Of a DNA stretch of 32,401 nucleotides, positions 22,512-30,542 are shown piece after piece. Each line of letters opens with the position of its first letter. Positions within the stretch are counted from its first letter, which is position 1. The DNA is from Solirubrobacterales bacterium (GTDB lineage Bacteria; Actinomycetota; Thermoleophilia; Solirubrobacterales; Solirubrobacteraceae), in contig JAOPZJ010000009.1 of the NCBI GenBank assembly GCA_025964155.1, forward strand, positions 1-32,401, in the 5' to 3' direction. The position numbers were made by a program, and so were the translations under genes. The notes under the pieces are model-generated. The model did not search any database and was not told the origin of the DNA. It saw only the letters and a list, made by a program, of their open reading frames with translations.

Positions 22512-23233
22512 CAGCCGGCGGTGAGGCTCAGCGCCTCACCGTCGAGCGCGTCGACCGCACGGCGCAGACCGGTGCGGATGCAGGTGAACGACGGCGTGTC
22601 GCGGGCGGTGTACGCCGACGCCTCGGTGGTCCGCAGACGCTGAACGAGATCGAGGAACGCGGCGACGTCGTCGGTGTCGAACGCGACGACGAACTCCTGG
22701 TCGTCCAGGCCGAACGAGTACGTCGTGTGGTTGTCCACGTTCGGGTACTCGCGCCCGTCGCTGATGTGCTCCTTCATGACCTTCCAGCGCTCGTCGGCCG
22801 GCATCGCGTACCAGGCTCGCGTCTTCACGAAGGGGTACACGAAGAGGTACTTGCCGGTGAACGGCCGGGCGACGAAACGCTCCTCGTCGGAGTACTCACT
22901 GGACTTGCGCATCCCGAGGAACGAGTAGGGCTGCTCGCACCACTTGGCCAACCCGCTTTGCGCCAGGACGACGTGAAACTCGTGGATGCGGTCCAGATTC
23001 TCGGTCTCCGCCGTGAGCATGAGGTCCGCGTCGCCGCGTGTCCCCATCAGCGAAAAGCCCTGCAGCAGGTGGTCGGTCCCGAAGTCTTCACAGGCCGCGA
23101 GAAACTCCGCCTTGTCCTGTGCTCGCTGCTCGGTGGGCAGGCGGCGCCACGCCTGGTCGACCTTCAAAAAGGTGTACTTGACGAAGTGCCGCGTGGCGGC
23201 ACCGCGACCCGTTGCAGGAGTAACCGCGGACAC
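22511..23233 (-). CDS. hemQ: Coproheme decarboxylase (HemQ, chlorite dismutase family)
   Basis: A 240-residue chlorite dismutase-family protein of the HemQ branch, which decarboxylates coproheme III to haem b in the coproporphyrin-dependent pathway of Gram-positive bacteria. Y133 in FVYPFVKTRAWY fits the catalytic Tyr, and H156 in VMKEHISDGREY the proximal haem ligand. NHTTYSFGLDDQEFVVAFD (168-186) is a strong family stretch. The distal Arg of true chlorite dismutases is not apparent, which supports HemQ. The GTG start has TATACT 7 bases upstream. No other haem genes lie in the window. Confidence 0.9.
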   Translation of the reverse strand: MSAVTPATGRGAATRHFVKYTFLKVDQAWRRLPTEQRAQDKAEFLAACEDFGTDHLLQGFSLMGTRGDADLMLTAETENLDRIHEFHVVLAQSGLAKWCEQPYSFLGMRKSSEYSDEERFVARPFTGKYLFVYPFVKTRAWYAMPADERWKVMKEHISDGREYPNVDNHTTYSFGLDDQEFVVAFDTDDVAAFLDLVQRLRTTEASAYTARDTPSFTCIRTGLRRAVDALDGEALSLTAG

Positions 23234-23240
23234 GTGGGAA

Positions 23241-23248
23241 AGTATAGG
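23241..23248. promoter_or_regulatory. Overlapping divergent -10 elements (hemQ / membrane protein)
   Basis: TATACT on the minus strand (23246-23241) and TATAGG on the plus strand (23243-23248) share four bases. They end 7 bases before the hemQ GTG and 6 before the membrane-protein ATG. The whole spacer is 21 bases, so both transcripts would be leaderless and RNA polymerase could serve only one side at a time. Confidence 0.5.
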
Positions 23249-23254
23249 TCCGTG

Positions 23255-25324
23255 ATGTCCTGTTCCCGTCTCGCGGCGCTGGTGATCGCCACGATGGCGG
23301 TCCTGACGGCGTCCTGCCTGCCCGCGTCCGCCGATGCCAAGCCTGCCAAGCCCCGCGTGGTGCTCGCGTTCCTGCCCGTCGCCGAGACCACGCCGGCGGA
23401 TCCGACCGCTGCGCGAGCCACGGTCCTCGACGTCCTGGCCGAGCGCAAGGACCTCGCGCTCGGCCTCAGCGGCGCCGCCCAGGGCGGATACCTCCAGGAG
23501 CAGGCTCTGCTGGACATCACGCAGGGCACCCGGACCTCATCGGCGGCCTACGACCCGCGCGTGCCGACGCCGCTGAGCTTCTTCCCGGATGGCCAGGGGG
23601 GCGCGCTCATGCTCGGCTGGCCGGACATCCTGAGGCGCGGCGACAGCGCCCCCGCCGAGATCCACCCCGGTGCGCTGGGAGCCGGGATCCCGGGCGGCGT
23701 CGCGTACGTCGGCGTCATCGGCCGCAAGCAGGTGGAGGCGGCCGTCGCCGTCAACGACCGCGAGGGCCGGATCGCCGCGATCTCCGTCGGCCCGTCGGCG
23801 GATGTCGTCCAGCGGACGCGCACGCAGCTGCAAGACCATCGGATGGTCGTCGTCGGCCTACCCACCGGCGACCCGGGGGCCGCGGGGCTCGACGGCCTGA
23901 TCGCCGAGCGCTCGGCGGATGAGCTGCTCATCGTCATGCAGACGCCACCGGACTTCCGGGCACCGCAGCTGCTGCCCACCGGCGTCCTGGGCCTGGGCCC
24001 GGCCGAGGGCCTGACCTCGGCTACCACGCATCAGCCCGGGCTCGTCGCCGGGATCGACGTGCTGCCGACGGTGTTCAGGTACCTCGGCCTGAAGATCCCC
24101 AAGGACGTCAAGGGCCAGCCCTTCCAGGTCTCCGGCAAGCGCGACGCCGATGAGCTGCAGTCCTTGTCGGCGCGGCTACGCGTCATCGGCGCCCGTCGCT
24201 TCCCGGCGCTCGAGACGATCCTGGCGACGTGGCTCGCCGTGCTCCTCGTGGGCGGCGTCGTCGCGGACCGCCGCGGCGTCCGCTGGGCGCTGCGGGTCGG
24301 CGGGCTGGCGTTCTGCTGGCTGCTCAGCGTCCTGCTTCTCACCGCGGCGCTGGCCCCCTCCCGCAGCGCCGAGCTGGCGCTCATCTCCGTCGTGAGCTTC
24401 GGTCTCGCGATGCTCACGGACGCGCTGGTGCGATGGCCCCGGGCGATCTTCGTCCCCTGCGCGGTCACCGTCGCCGCCTACGTCGTGGACCTGGCGCGCG
24501 GCTCGGATCTCATCGTGCGGTCCCTCCTGGGGCCCAACCCGCGGTTCGGCTCGCGCTACTACGGCCTCGGGAACGAACTGGAGGCCAGCCTCCCGATCCT
24601 GTTGCTCATCGCGGTGGCCGTCGTGCTGCACGGTCGCGGTCGCTCGCGTGCGGGCGCGGCCATCTTCGCGGCCACCGGGCTCGTCTTCGGCGCGATCGTC
24701 GGCTCCGGACGCCTCGGCGCGGACGTCGGCGGGGTCCTGACGATCGGCGCCGGGACCGCCGTCGCAGTCCTGTGCATGCTGCCCGGCGGCGTCACGCGGC
24801 GGGCGCTCGCGCTCGCGGTGGCGACGCCCGTCGCCGCGCTGGGGGCCCTGGCCGTTCTGGATCTCACGACGGGCGGGAACAGCCATTTCACGCGCACGGT
24901 CCTCCAGGCGGATAGCTCGTCGGCCCTGATGGACATCGTCCAGCGCCGCTACGAACTGGCCTTCAACGTGCTCAAGCGCGGTCTCATACCGTTTGCGACC
25001 GGGATCGCCCTGCTGGCCATCGTCTACGGGCTCCGCTATCGCCGGCGCGTCTACGTCGCGATCAACGACGACCCGGCGTGGCGGGCGGCCATGTACGGCT
25101 CGCTGGCGGCCGCGATCGCGGGCACGCTGTTCAACGATTCGGGCCCGCTGCTGCTGCTCTTCGGCACCTTCGTACTCGTCGTCGTGAGCGCCTATGTCCG
25201 GGGAGATCCGAACCTGGAGACCCGCGACGAGCAGCCCGTTGCCGGACTCGGCGTCCCCCTGGACAGCCGCGATGATGGGCAACCCGTGGCCGGAATCGGC
25301 ATCGATAGCCGCCCGGCAGGGTAG
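23255..25324 (+). CDS. Large membrane protein with alkaline-phosphatase-like outer domain
   Basis: A 689-residue protein. A signal peptide (1-28, cut near ASADAK) precedes a soluble region of about 270 residues whose end, LVAGIDVLPTVFRYLGLKIP, resembles the closing segment of alkaline-phosphatase/sulfatase-superfamily domains; the metal ligands of that fold are not all identifiable, so activity is uncertain. About eleven membrane segments follow (from about residue 318). Between the fourth and fifth, NPRFGSRYYGLGNELEA is a conserved-looking loop of the type seen in a Gram-positive family of uncharacterised membrane proteins. The tail has QPVAGLGV/QPVAGIGI repeats. ATG at 23255 is preferred to the adjacent GTG. 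The glycosyltransferase fusion begins 7 bases after the stop. Confidence 0.75.
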   Translation: MSCSRLAALVIATMAVLTASCLPASADAKPAKPRVVLAFLPVAETTPADPTAARATVLDVLAERKDLALGLSGAAQGGYLQEQALLDITQGTRTSSAAYDPRVPTPLSFFPDGQGGALMLGWPDILRRGDSAPAEIHPGALGAGIPGGVAYVGVIGRKQVEAAVAVNDREGRIAAISVGPSADVVQRTRTQLQDHRMVVVGLPTGDPGAAGLDGLIAERSADELLIVMQTPPDFRAPQLLPTGVLGLGPAEGLTSATTHQPGLVAGIDVLPTVFRYLGLKIPKDVKGQPFQVSGKRDADELQSLSARLRVIGARRFPALETILATWLAVLLVGGVVADRRGVRWALRVGGLAFCWLLSVLLLTAALAPSRSAELALISVVSFGLAMLTDALVRWPRAIFVPCAVTVAAYVVDLARGSDLIVRSLLGPNPRFGSRYYGLGNELEASLPILLLIAVAVVLHGRGRSRAGAAIFAATGLVFGAIVGSGRLGADVGGVLTIGAGTAVAVLCMLPGGVTRRALALAVATPVAALGALAVLDLTTGGNSHFTRTVLQADSSSALMDIVQRRYELAFNVLKRGLIPFATGIALLAIVYGLRYRRRVYVAINDDPAWRAAMYGSLAAAIAGTLFNDSGPLLLLFGTFVLVVVSAYVRGDPNLETRDEQPVAGLGVPLDSRDDGQPVAGIGIDSRPAG

Positions 25325-25331
25325 GATGGCC

Positions 25332-27689
25332 ATGATGCGCATCGCGCTCGTCTCCCCCTACTCGTGGACGTATCCGGGAGGTGTCACGCGTCACATCGAG
25401 TCCTTGGCGCGTGAGCTGATCGCACGAGGACATGACGTGCGTGTGCTGGCCCCGTACGACCCATGCGACCGCCTTTCGGCGCGGCTACACCGCGGGCACT
25501 GGCCCGAGGATCGCCCAATGCCCGCCTATCTCGTGCCGCTCGGGCGCACCATCGGCTTCCCGGCCAACGGGTCGGTCTCCAATCTCGCGGCCACACCGAC
25601 CAACATCATCCGCGCGCGCCGCGCGCTGGACGAGGGCGGGTACGACGTCGTCCACGTGCACGAGCCCGTCGCGCCGCTCATCGGCTGGGACACGCTCTGC
25701 TCGTCGGACCTGCCGCTCGTGGGCACCTTCCACTGCTATTCCGACAACGGCGTCTCCAACGGCATCGCGTCGCTCATCGGGGCCCGCCGGCGGCTGAACC
25801 AGCTGAAGGTCCGCATCGCCGTCTCCGAGGCCGCCGCCTGGACGGGGCAGCGCTACTACGGGGGCCGGTACCGGGTCATCCCGAACGGCGTGGACCTGCC
25901 CGCAGCCGGTCCGGCGACCGCCGACGGCGGCGCCACCGCCACCGCGACCGACCCGCTGCGGATTGCGTTCGTCGGTCAGGCCGTCGAGCGCAAGGGGCTG
26001 CCGGTGCTGCTGCGCGCGTTCGAGGCGCTGCGCGAGCACGTGCCCGTCGAGCTGACGCTCGTGGGGGTCGGGCCGGACGACGTCTCGACCGTGCTGGAGG
26101 ACCAGCGCGGCATCACCGCCCTGGGCAAGGTCGACGACGCCACCAAGGACGCCGTGGTACGTGAGGCCGACGTGCTGTGCGCGCCGTCACTCGGCGGCGA
26201 GAGCTTCGGCATGGTCCTCACCGAGGCGTTCGCCCAGGGGACCCCGGTCGTCGCCTCCGACATCCCCGGCTACCGCGACGTCGTGCGCCAGGGCGTCGAC
26301 GGTGTGCTCGTCCCCCGCGCGGACGCGACCGCGCTGGCCGAAGCCCTTCGCGACCTGGCCTTGGACCCCGCGCGCCGGACGCAGATGGCACGCGCAGCCG
26401 GTGAGCGCGCCGCGCGCTTCGCGTGGCCGCGGGTCGCCGACGAGGTCCTCGACGCCTACGGCGAGGCGATCGCCATGCAGGCCCCCACGGGCCGGCGTGC
26501 CCGTCTGGCGCTGCGGATGGGGTTCGCCGCCGCCGACGGGCTGCCGCGGGTCCCGGCCCGGCGCCTGGCGTCGCTGGAGGCCAACACGGCCAATCGCACG
26601 CGTGCCGGTCGTGCCGCCCTGCGCCGGGCGGCCATCGTGCTGGCCGGCGGCGGGGGCGTCGCCCTGGCCTTCTTCGCACTCTCGCGCATCGGCCTGCATC
26701 GCATCGGGGCCTCCCTGATCGCCGCCAGCCAGCCGTGGGTCCTGGCCGCCCTGGGCCTGATGTGCCTGTCGATGGTCGTCCGTGCCATCTCGTGGCACGC
26801 GATCCTCAAGGCGGCGCTGCCGGGCAGCAGCGTCCGCCGCGCCGACGCACTGCAGGGCACGATGATCGGCGTGCTCATGTCCGCGACGCTGCCTGCCCGG
26901 CTCGGCGAGCCGGCGCGCGCGATGATCGTCGCGCGCCGTGTGGGGCGGCCCAGCCAGACACTGCCCGTCGTGGTCGGCACCCTCATATCGCAGACGCTGC
27001 TGAACATCGTCGCGCTGTTGATCCTCGGGATCACGATGTTCTCCACCGTCCACTACTTCGACGGCAGGCACGCCGCGCTCATCGTCTTCGCCGCCACGCC
27101 GGTCGCCGTGCTGCTCGCCGTGCTCGTGGCGCCGGCGCTGCTGCGCAGTGGCCTGCCCAAGCGCTCCGAGCGCGTGGCGCGCGTCCTGCGCCAGGTCCGT
27201 GGCGCCAGCACGCAGGTCCGCGCCGGGCTCGCGGTGTTCCGCCAACCGCGGCTGGGCGCGACGGCCACGCTCGCCCAGCTCGGTGCCTGGGGCATCCAGT
27301 GGCTGTCCTGCTACGTGCTCCTCGTCGCCTTCGGCCTGGACGAGCGCGCCGGGATCGGTGCCGCGGCCGCCGTCCTGTTTGCCGTCAACGTCACCGCGGT
27401 CCTGCCCGCCACACCGTCCAACCTCGGCGTATTCCAGGCCGCCTGCGTCGCCGTGCTGACCGGCGCGTACGGCGTGTCCTCCGCGGACGCCCTCGGCTAC
27501 GGCATCGTCCTGCAGGTCGTCGAGATCGCCACGGCGATCATCATGGGGACGCCGGCGCTGCTGCGGGAGGGGCTGACCTGGAAGGACGTGCGGCTGCGCG
27601 CGATGCACGTCTCACCGGTCGAGCTCGCGCCGGTGAACGCCTCGTCCTCCCGCCGGTCGGGCGGCGAGGCCTACGAGCTTGATCTGTAG
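25332..27689 (+). CDS. Glycosyltransferase family 4 (PimA-like) fused to flippase-like membrane domain
   Basis: A 785-residue fusion. Residues 1-385 are a GT-B glycosyltransferase close in motif to PimA: SPYSWTYPGGVTRHI (8-22) binds donor, VHVHEP (107-112) and TFHCYSDN (132-139) line the acceptor side, and ESFGMVLTE (290-298) is the EX7E motif. Residues about 430-740 are a polytopic domain of the LPG-synthase-TM/UPF0104 flippase-like family, with SATLPARLGEPARAM as its signature. A fusion suggests a lipid-linked sugar is made and moved in one step, probably an envelope glycolipid (inference). Starts at 25326, 25332 and 25335 are all possible; 25332 has AGG 6 bases upstream. Co-transcribed with the preceding membrane protein. 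Confidence 0.87.
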   Translation: MMRIALVSPYSWTYPGGVTRHIESLARELIARGHDVRVLAPYDPCDRLSARLHRGHWPEDRPMPAYLVPLGRTIGFPANGSVSNLAATPTNIIRARRALDEGGYDVVHVHEPVAPLIGWDTLCSSDLPLVGTFHCYSDNGVSNGIASLIGARRRLNQLKVRIAVSEAAAWTGQRYYGGRYRVIPNGVDLPAAGPATADGGATATATDPLRIAFVGQAVERKGLPVLLRAFEALREHVPVELTLVGVGPDDVSTVLEDQRGITALGKVDDATKDAVVREADVLCAPSLGGESFGMVLTEAFAQGTPVVASDIPGYRDVVRQGVDGVLVPRADATALAEALRDLALDPARRTQMARAAGERAARFAWPRVADEVLDAYGEAIAMQAPTGRRARLALRMGFAAADGLPRVPARRLASLEANTANRTRAGRAALRRAAIVLAGGGGVALAFFALSRIGLHRIGASLIAASQPWVLAALGLMCLSMVVRAISWHAILKAALPGSSVRRADALQGTMIGVLMSATLPARLGEPARAMIVARRVGRPSQTLPVVVGTLISQTLLNIVALLILGITMFSTVHYFDGRHAALIVFAATPVAVLLAVLVAPALLRSGLPKRSERVARVLRQVRGASTQVRAGLAVFRQPRLGATATLAQLGAWGIQWLSCYVLLVAFGLDERAGIGAAAAVLFAVNVTAVLPATPSNLGVFQAACVAVLTGAYGVSSADALGYGIVLQVVEIATAIIMGTPALLREGLTWKDVRLRAMHVSPVELAPVNASSSRRSGGEAYELDL

Positions 27690-27693
27690 GTCG

Positions 27694-27713
27694 GGGCGCG
27701 CCGGGGCGCGCCC
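27694..27713 (+). terminator. GC hairpin after the glycosyltransferase fusion
   Basis: GGGCGCGC (27694-27701) and GCGCGCCC (27706-27713) form a perfect 8-bp stem with a 4-base loop, 4 bases after the stop. No T-run. Confidence 0.5.
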
Positions 27714-27735
27714 GGTCGCCGGGCCGACGTCCCGA

Positions 27736-27741
27736 TAGGGT
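27736..27741 (+). promoter_or_regulatory. Putative -10 of the DUF4333 lipoprotein gene
   Basis: TAGGGT ends 7 bases before the ATG at 27749, after the hairpin: a separate leaderless-type promoter. Confidence 0.4.
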
Positions 27742-27748
27742 CCGGCCC

Positions 27749-28054
27749 ATGACGATCACCCGTCGCCTCGCCGTCCTGGCGGTCGTGCCGTGCGTCGCCG
27801 TCGCCCTCATGGGATGCACGAAGACGATCAAGGAGCAGGATCTGGAGTCGAAGGTCGCTCAGAACCTCGAGCGGCAGTACACGGGCATGCGGGTCACCGT
27901 GGACTGCCCGAAGGGCAAGGAGGCGAAGAAGGGCAACGCCTTCACCTGCAGGGCGGTCATCGGCGGGAGCGCGGCCGTGGTCGACATCGGCGTGCTGGAC
28001 GGCACGGGAAGGGTCTCCGCCCGCATCCACAGCGCCGCGTCGGCGCAGCCGTAG
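27749..28054 (+). CDS. DUF4333 family lipoprotein
   Basis: A 101-residue lipoprotein: signal 1-22 with lipobox LMGC (C23). The mature domain has the DUF4333 pattern: an N-terminal helix (EQDLESKVAQNLERQYTG), VDCPKGKEAKKGNAFTCRA with two Cys likely paired, and a C-terminal VDIGVLDGTGRVSARI strand region. Function of the family is unknown; it is common in actinobacterial envelopes. It has its own probable promoter, so co-expression with the fusion gene upstream is not certain. Confidence 0.87.
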   Translation: MTITRRLAVLAVVPCVAVALMGCTKTIKEQDLESKVAQNLERQYTGMRVTVDCPKGKEAKKGNAFTCRAVIGGSAAVVDIGVLDGTGRVSARIHSAASAQP

Positions 28055-28057
28055 GTG

Positions 28058-28135
28058 CTCAGAAGTCATCTCAATACCCGTACGTGGTCTGAGACGGCTG
28101 CCCAGGCCGCGCGAGGTATTGGGATGGCTTCTCAG
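28058..28135. repeat. Long imperfect inverted repeat between convergent genes
   Basis: Arms of 21 bases (28058-28078 and 28115-28135) match at 18 positions and enclose 36 bases. Two of the three mismatches would be G-U pairs in one RNA strand. The left arm begins 4 bases after the DUF4333 stop; the right arm covers the stop of the cupin gene. It probably ends both transcripts. Confidence 0.7.
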
Positions 28136-28602
28136 TCGGCGGTCAGCATCTGATCCCCGCCGACCGCCTGACGCAGCAGCCGCCCGCCGGCGCCGATCGC
28201 GTAGGTGCCCATCCGGGCCAGCGGCGGCGAGTACGCGTGGATGCTCACCGCGGGGCCGCTCCCCGCGTGGCGCGCGCGGTGGATCTCGCCGGCCGCGACG
28301 GTGAAGACGGTGCCGGCCTCGTGCCGCGCGCTGATCGTGTCGTCGGCCAGCGCCATCCGCTCGTCGATGATCGCGCCCTCCGCGACGGCGATCGCCGCCG
28401 CGCTGGCGTCGTGGTCGTGAAAGCCGGTGTCCTGGCCCGGCATCCAGGCCACGGCCCAGATCTCGAGGGTGTCGGTGCGCGCGATGAGGCTGCACTGGCG
28501 CTCCTCGGCGTCGAAGCGGACGTCGTCCCGCCACAGCTCCGGATAGGCGGCCAGTCCGGCGACGATGTCCGACAGTTCGGCGGGGGTGCGGACGATGCTC
28601 AC
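28132..28602 (-). CDS. Cysteine dioxygenase-family cupin
   Basis: A 156-residue cupin of the cysteine dioxygenase/thiol dioxygenase group. The metal ligands are visible as H62 and H64 (GFHDHDAS) and a third His in GEIHRARH (H108, or H111). AVSIHAYSPPLARM (118-131) is the characteristic C-terminal strand holding the conserved Tyr. Cysteine dioxygenase makes cysteine sulfinate; other thiols are possible. The GTG start at 28602 overlaps the stop of the amidohydrolase (GTGA), so the two are coupled; longer frames upstream do not resemble the family. Its end lies in an arm of a long inverted repeat. Confidence 0.85.
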   Translation of the reverse strand: MSIVRTPAELSDIVAGLAAYPELWRDDVRFDAEERQCSLIARTDTLEIWAVAWMPGQDTGFHDHDASAAAIAVAEGAIIDERMALADDTISARHEAGTVFTVAAGEIHRARHAGSGPAVSIHAYSPPLARMGTYAIGAGGRLLRQAVGGDQMLTAD

Positions 28603-29537
28603 GATGCGCTCCACGCCTGCCCGAGCAGCCGGGCGGCGTTGTCGGCCCGGACGGCGGCCACGGTCGGGGTGTCGGTGTCCGGCTCCCACAGGGGGAGCAC
28701 CGGATGGTCGGATCCGTCGACGATCTGCGTCGTCCCCACCAGACAGGTCACCCACTTGATCGCGCGCGGCCCGTAGGACGAGGTGTCGTAGAAGATCCCG
28801 CTGTCGGTGGTCGACGACGTGGCAGGGCCGCCGCGGGCCGCGGTGCGCTCCGCGTGCAGCGGCGCCAGTCCGGCCAGCGCGGCAAACAGCACCTGCAGGC
28901 GCGGGTGTGCGGGCCGGCCGTAGGCGACAAACGCGAGCCAGGCGGCGTGCAGGTCGGCGATGTAGGTCGTGGCCGGGGCCCACCATTCCGGTTGGGCGGC
29001 GCCGTCCCCGGGGGCGGCCACGGCGCCCGGATGCACGAAGAGCGGCGCCAGGCGCTGCTGCAGCAGGTGCAAGACCGGGCCGAGACGGTCGATGGCCGCG
29101 GCGCCCCCGGTGAGCGCGTTCGTCGGGATGCAGATACCGGCCGCGCCGCTGTCCAGGGCGGCGGCCGCACGGGCGACCTGCTCGTCGGTGCTCGCGTGCA
29201 GCGGGATGGCGCCCCAGGCGTTCAGCCCGGTCGGCAGTGCGGCGGCGGACTCGCTCCAGGCGTCGAGGATCGGCGTGGCCTGCGCGCTCGGGAGCGCCTC
29301 GACGCCCACCGCGCTGGAGAGCGCGACGAGTGCCCGCTGGATGCCGGCGGAGCGCATACGCGCCAGGCGGAAGGCCGGGTCGTGCACGCCAGCGTCAACG
29401 GTGAAGGGCTCCTCGCCGGCGAGCGTGACCGTGAACGCGCCGTCGCGCCAGCGCGCGAAGGGCGCGCTGCGACGTCCTTCGAGGACCCGTAGGACACCCT
29501 CGGGGTACAGATGCTGGTGAGCGTCGACGACGGGCAT
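28599..29537 (-). CDS. Amidohydrolase-family (amidohydrolase-2/ACMSD-like) protein
   Basis: A 312-residue TIM-barrel metal-dependent hydrolase or decarboxylase. Metal ligands include H7 and H9 in DAHQHLYP, H169 in LFVHPG, and D277 in DGSDHPVLP, which matches the GSDxP end motif of the family. The branch includes ACMSD and 2-pyrone-4,6-dicarboxylate lactonase-like enzymes. The substrate is unknown, but its coupling to a thiol dioxygenase suggests a sulfur-containing or aromatic amino-acid route. TAGATT lies 6 bases before the ATG, and paired repeats (29543-29581) lie upstream. Confidence 0.85.
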   Translation of the reverse strand: MPVVDAHQHLYPEGVLRVLEGRRSAPFARWRDGAFTVTLAGEEPFTVDAGVHDPAFRLARMRSAGIQRALVALSSAVGVEALPSAQATPILDAWSESAAALPTGLNAWGAIPLHASTDEQVARAAAALDSGAAGICIPTNALTGGAAAIDRLGPVLHLLQQRLAPLFVHPGAVAAPGDGAAQPEWWAPATTYIADLHAAWLAFVAYGRPAHPRLQVLFAALAGLAPLHAERTAARGGPATSSTTDSGIFYDTSSYGPRAIKWVTCLVGTTQIVDGSDHPVLPLWEPDTDTPTVAAVRADNAARLLGQAWSAS

Positions 29538-29542
29538 GGGTC

Positions 29543-29581
29543 TAATCTACACAACTTCGATAGACAATTGGGGTAATCTAC
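29543..29581. promoter_or_regulatory. Direct repeats at the amidohydrolase promoter
   Basis: TAATCTAC occurs at 29543-29550 and 29574-29581, 31 bases (about three helical turns) apart, in an AT-rich patch. The nearer copy contains the putative -10 (TAGATT on the minus strand, 29549-29544). GGTAATCTACC (29572-29582) is itself a short dyad. Suggests a regulator binding two sites on one face of the DNA. Confidence 0.45.
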
Positions 29582-29605
29582 CGATCTGGGGCCACGAAGG
29601 CGCGA

Positions 29606-30535
29606 TCAGGCCAGCAGCGCCGTGCACACGGCATCGAGCTCGGCGTCCTTGTCGGTCACGAGCTCCTGTGCCTGGGCGACGAGCTTGCGCAGGTTGCGCT
29701 CGCTCGCGTCGTCCAGCGCGTCGGATGCGTCATCCAACCGGCACTGCAGGCGCGTGTAGCCGTCGCCCAGGAGGTGGCGCAGCTGGTAGTCGATCGTGTC
29801 GGCGATGCCGTCGAACACGACGTCGATGATCGGGCGGGCCCACTCCACGAGGCCCCAATGCTGCGCCTGTGCGAAGCGCAGCGGGTGTGTCTGCTCACCG
29901 GTCCCCAGCGAGACCAGGGTGACGGGCTCGCCAGGGGCCAGGCGCGCGGCCTCCGCGTAGGCGCACATTGCCGGATTGTTGGCAAAGACGCCCCCGTCGA
30001 TGAGCGCCAGGCTCGGCCCGCCGCCGGGCGGATGCACCTGGACGGGCGGGAAGTACGTCGGGGCCGCCGCCGTGGCCTGGGCGACGGTGACCATCAGCAG
30101 ATCGCGCTCGGGCTCGTCGGCCACGCGCCAGCTCTTGAAGAAGTAGGGCTCGCGCGATTCGAGGTCGTACCCGGTCGCCAGCAGGCACGTCGTCGCGTCG
30201 GCCAGGCGGGCGGTGCCGAGGTAATCGGCGAGCACGCGCTGCAGCGCCGCGGGATCGTGGCGCGCGTCCACGAGCCCCTCGGCGCTCGTCACGCGCTGCC
30301 ACAGCGGCCGCCGGAAGATCTCCGGGCCGCGTGTGAGGTAGAGGTCCACGAGCTCCGCGGCGGGCACGGCCTGAGGGACCGTCAGGCCGCACGCGAGGAT
30401 CCCGCCCGTCGACGTGCCCGCAACGAGGTCGAAGAGGCCGGCGATCGGCCGTTGGGCACGGGCCTCGACCTCCGCCAGGACGATCGCCGGGATGATCCCG
30501 CGGATCCCCCCGCCGTCGATGCTCAGCACCCTCAC
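29606..30535 (-). CDS. Patatin-like phospholipase
   Basis: A 309-residue patatin. The oxyanion loop DGGGIRG (7-13), nucleophile S42 in GTSTGG (40-45) and catalytic D180 in DGGVFANNP (180-188) are all present. No signal peptide or membrane segment is visible, so it is likely a cytoplasmic acyl-hydrolase. GTG start at 30535, with TAGGCT 7 bases upstream. No nucleotide-cyclase or other defence gene is nearby, so an anti-phage role as in CBASS effectors is not supported. Confidence 0.9.
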   Translation of the reverse strand: MRVLSIDGGGIRGIIPAIVLAEVEARAQRPIAGLFDLVAGTSTGGILACGLTVPQAVPAAELVDLYLTRGPEIFRRPLWQRVTSAEGLVDARHDPAALQRVLADYLGTARLADATTCLLATGYDLESREPYFFKSWRVADEPERDLLMVTVAQATAAAPTYFPPVQVHPPGGGPSLALIDGGVFANNPAMCAYAEAARLAPGEPVTLVSLGTGEQTHPLRFAQAQHWGLVEWARPIIDVVFDGIADTIDYQLRHLLGDGYTRLQCRLDDASDALDDASERNLRKLVAQAQELVTDKDAELDAVCTALLA

Positions 30536-30542
30536 GCAGGCG

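Noticed and set aside
28055-28131. Intergenic structured stretch as a tRNA or riboswitch
   Set aside because: The fold is one long hairpin; no cloverleaf, anticodon arm or known aptamer pattern is visible, and it sits between convergent gene ends.
29606-30535. Patatin as a CBASS (CapV-like) anti-phage effector
   Set aside because: No cGAS/DncV-like nucleotidyltransferase, ubiquitin-like ligase or other defence gene is within the window; neighbours are metabolic.
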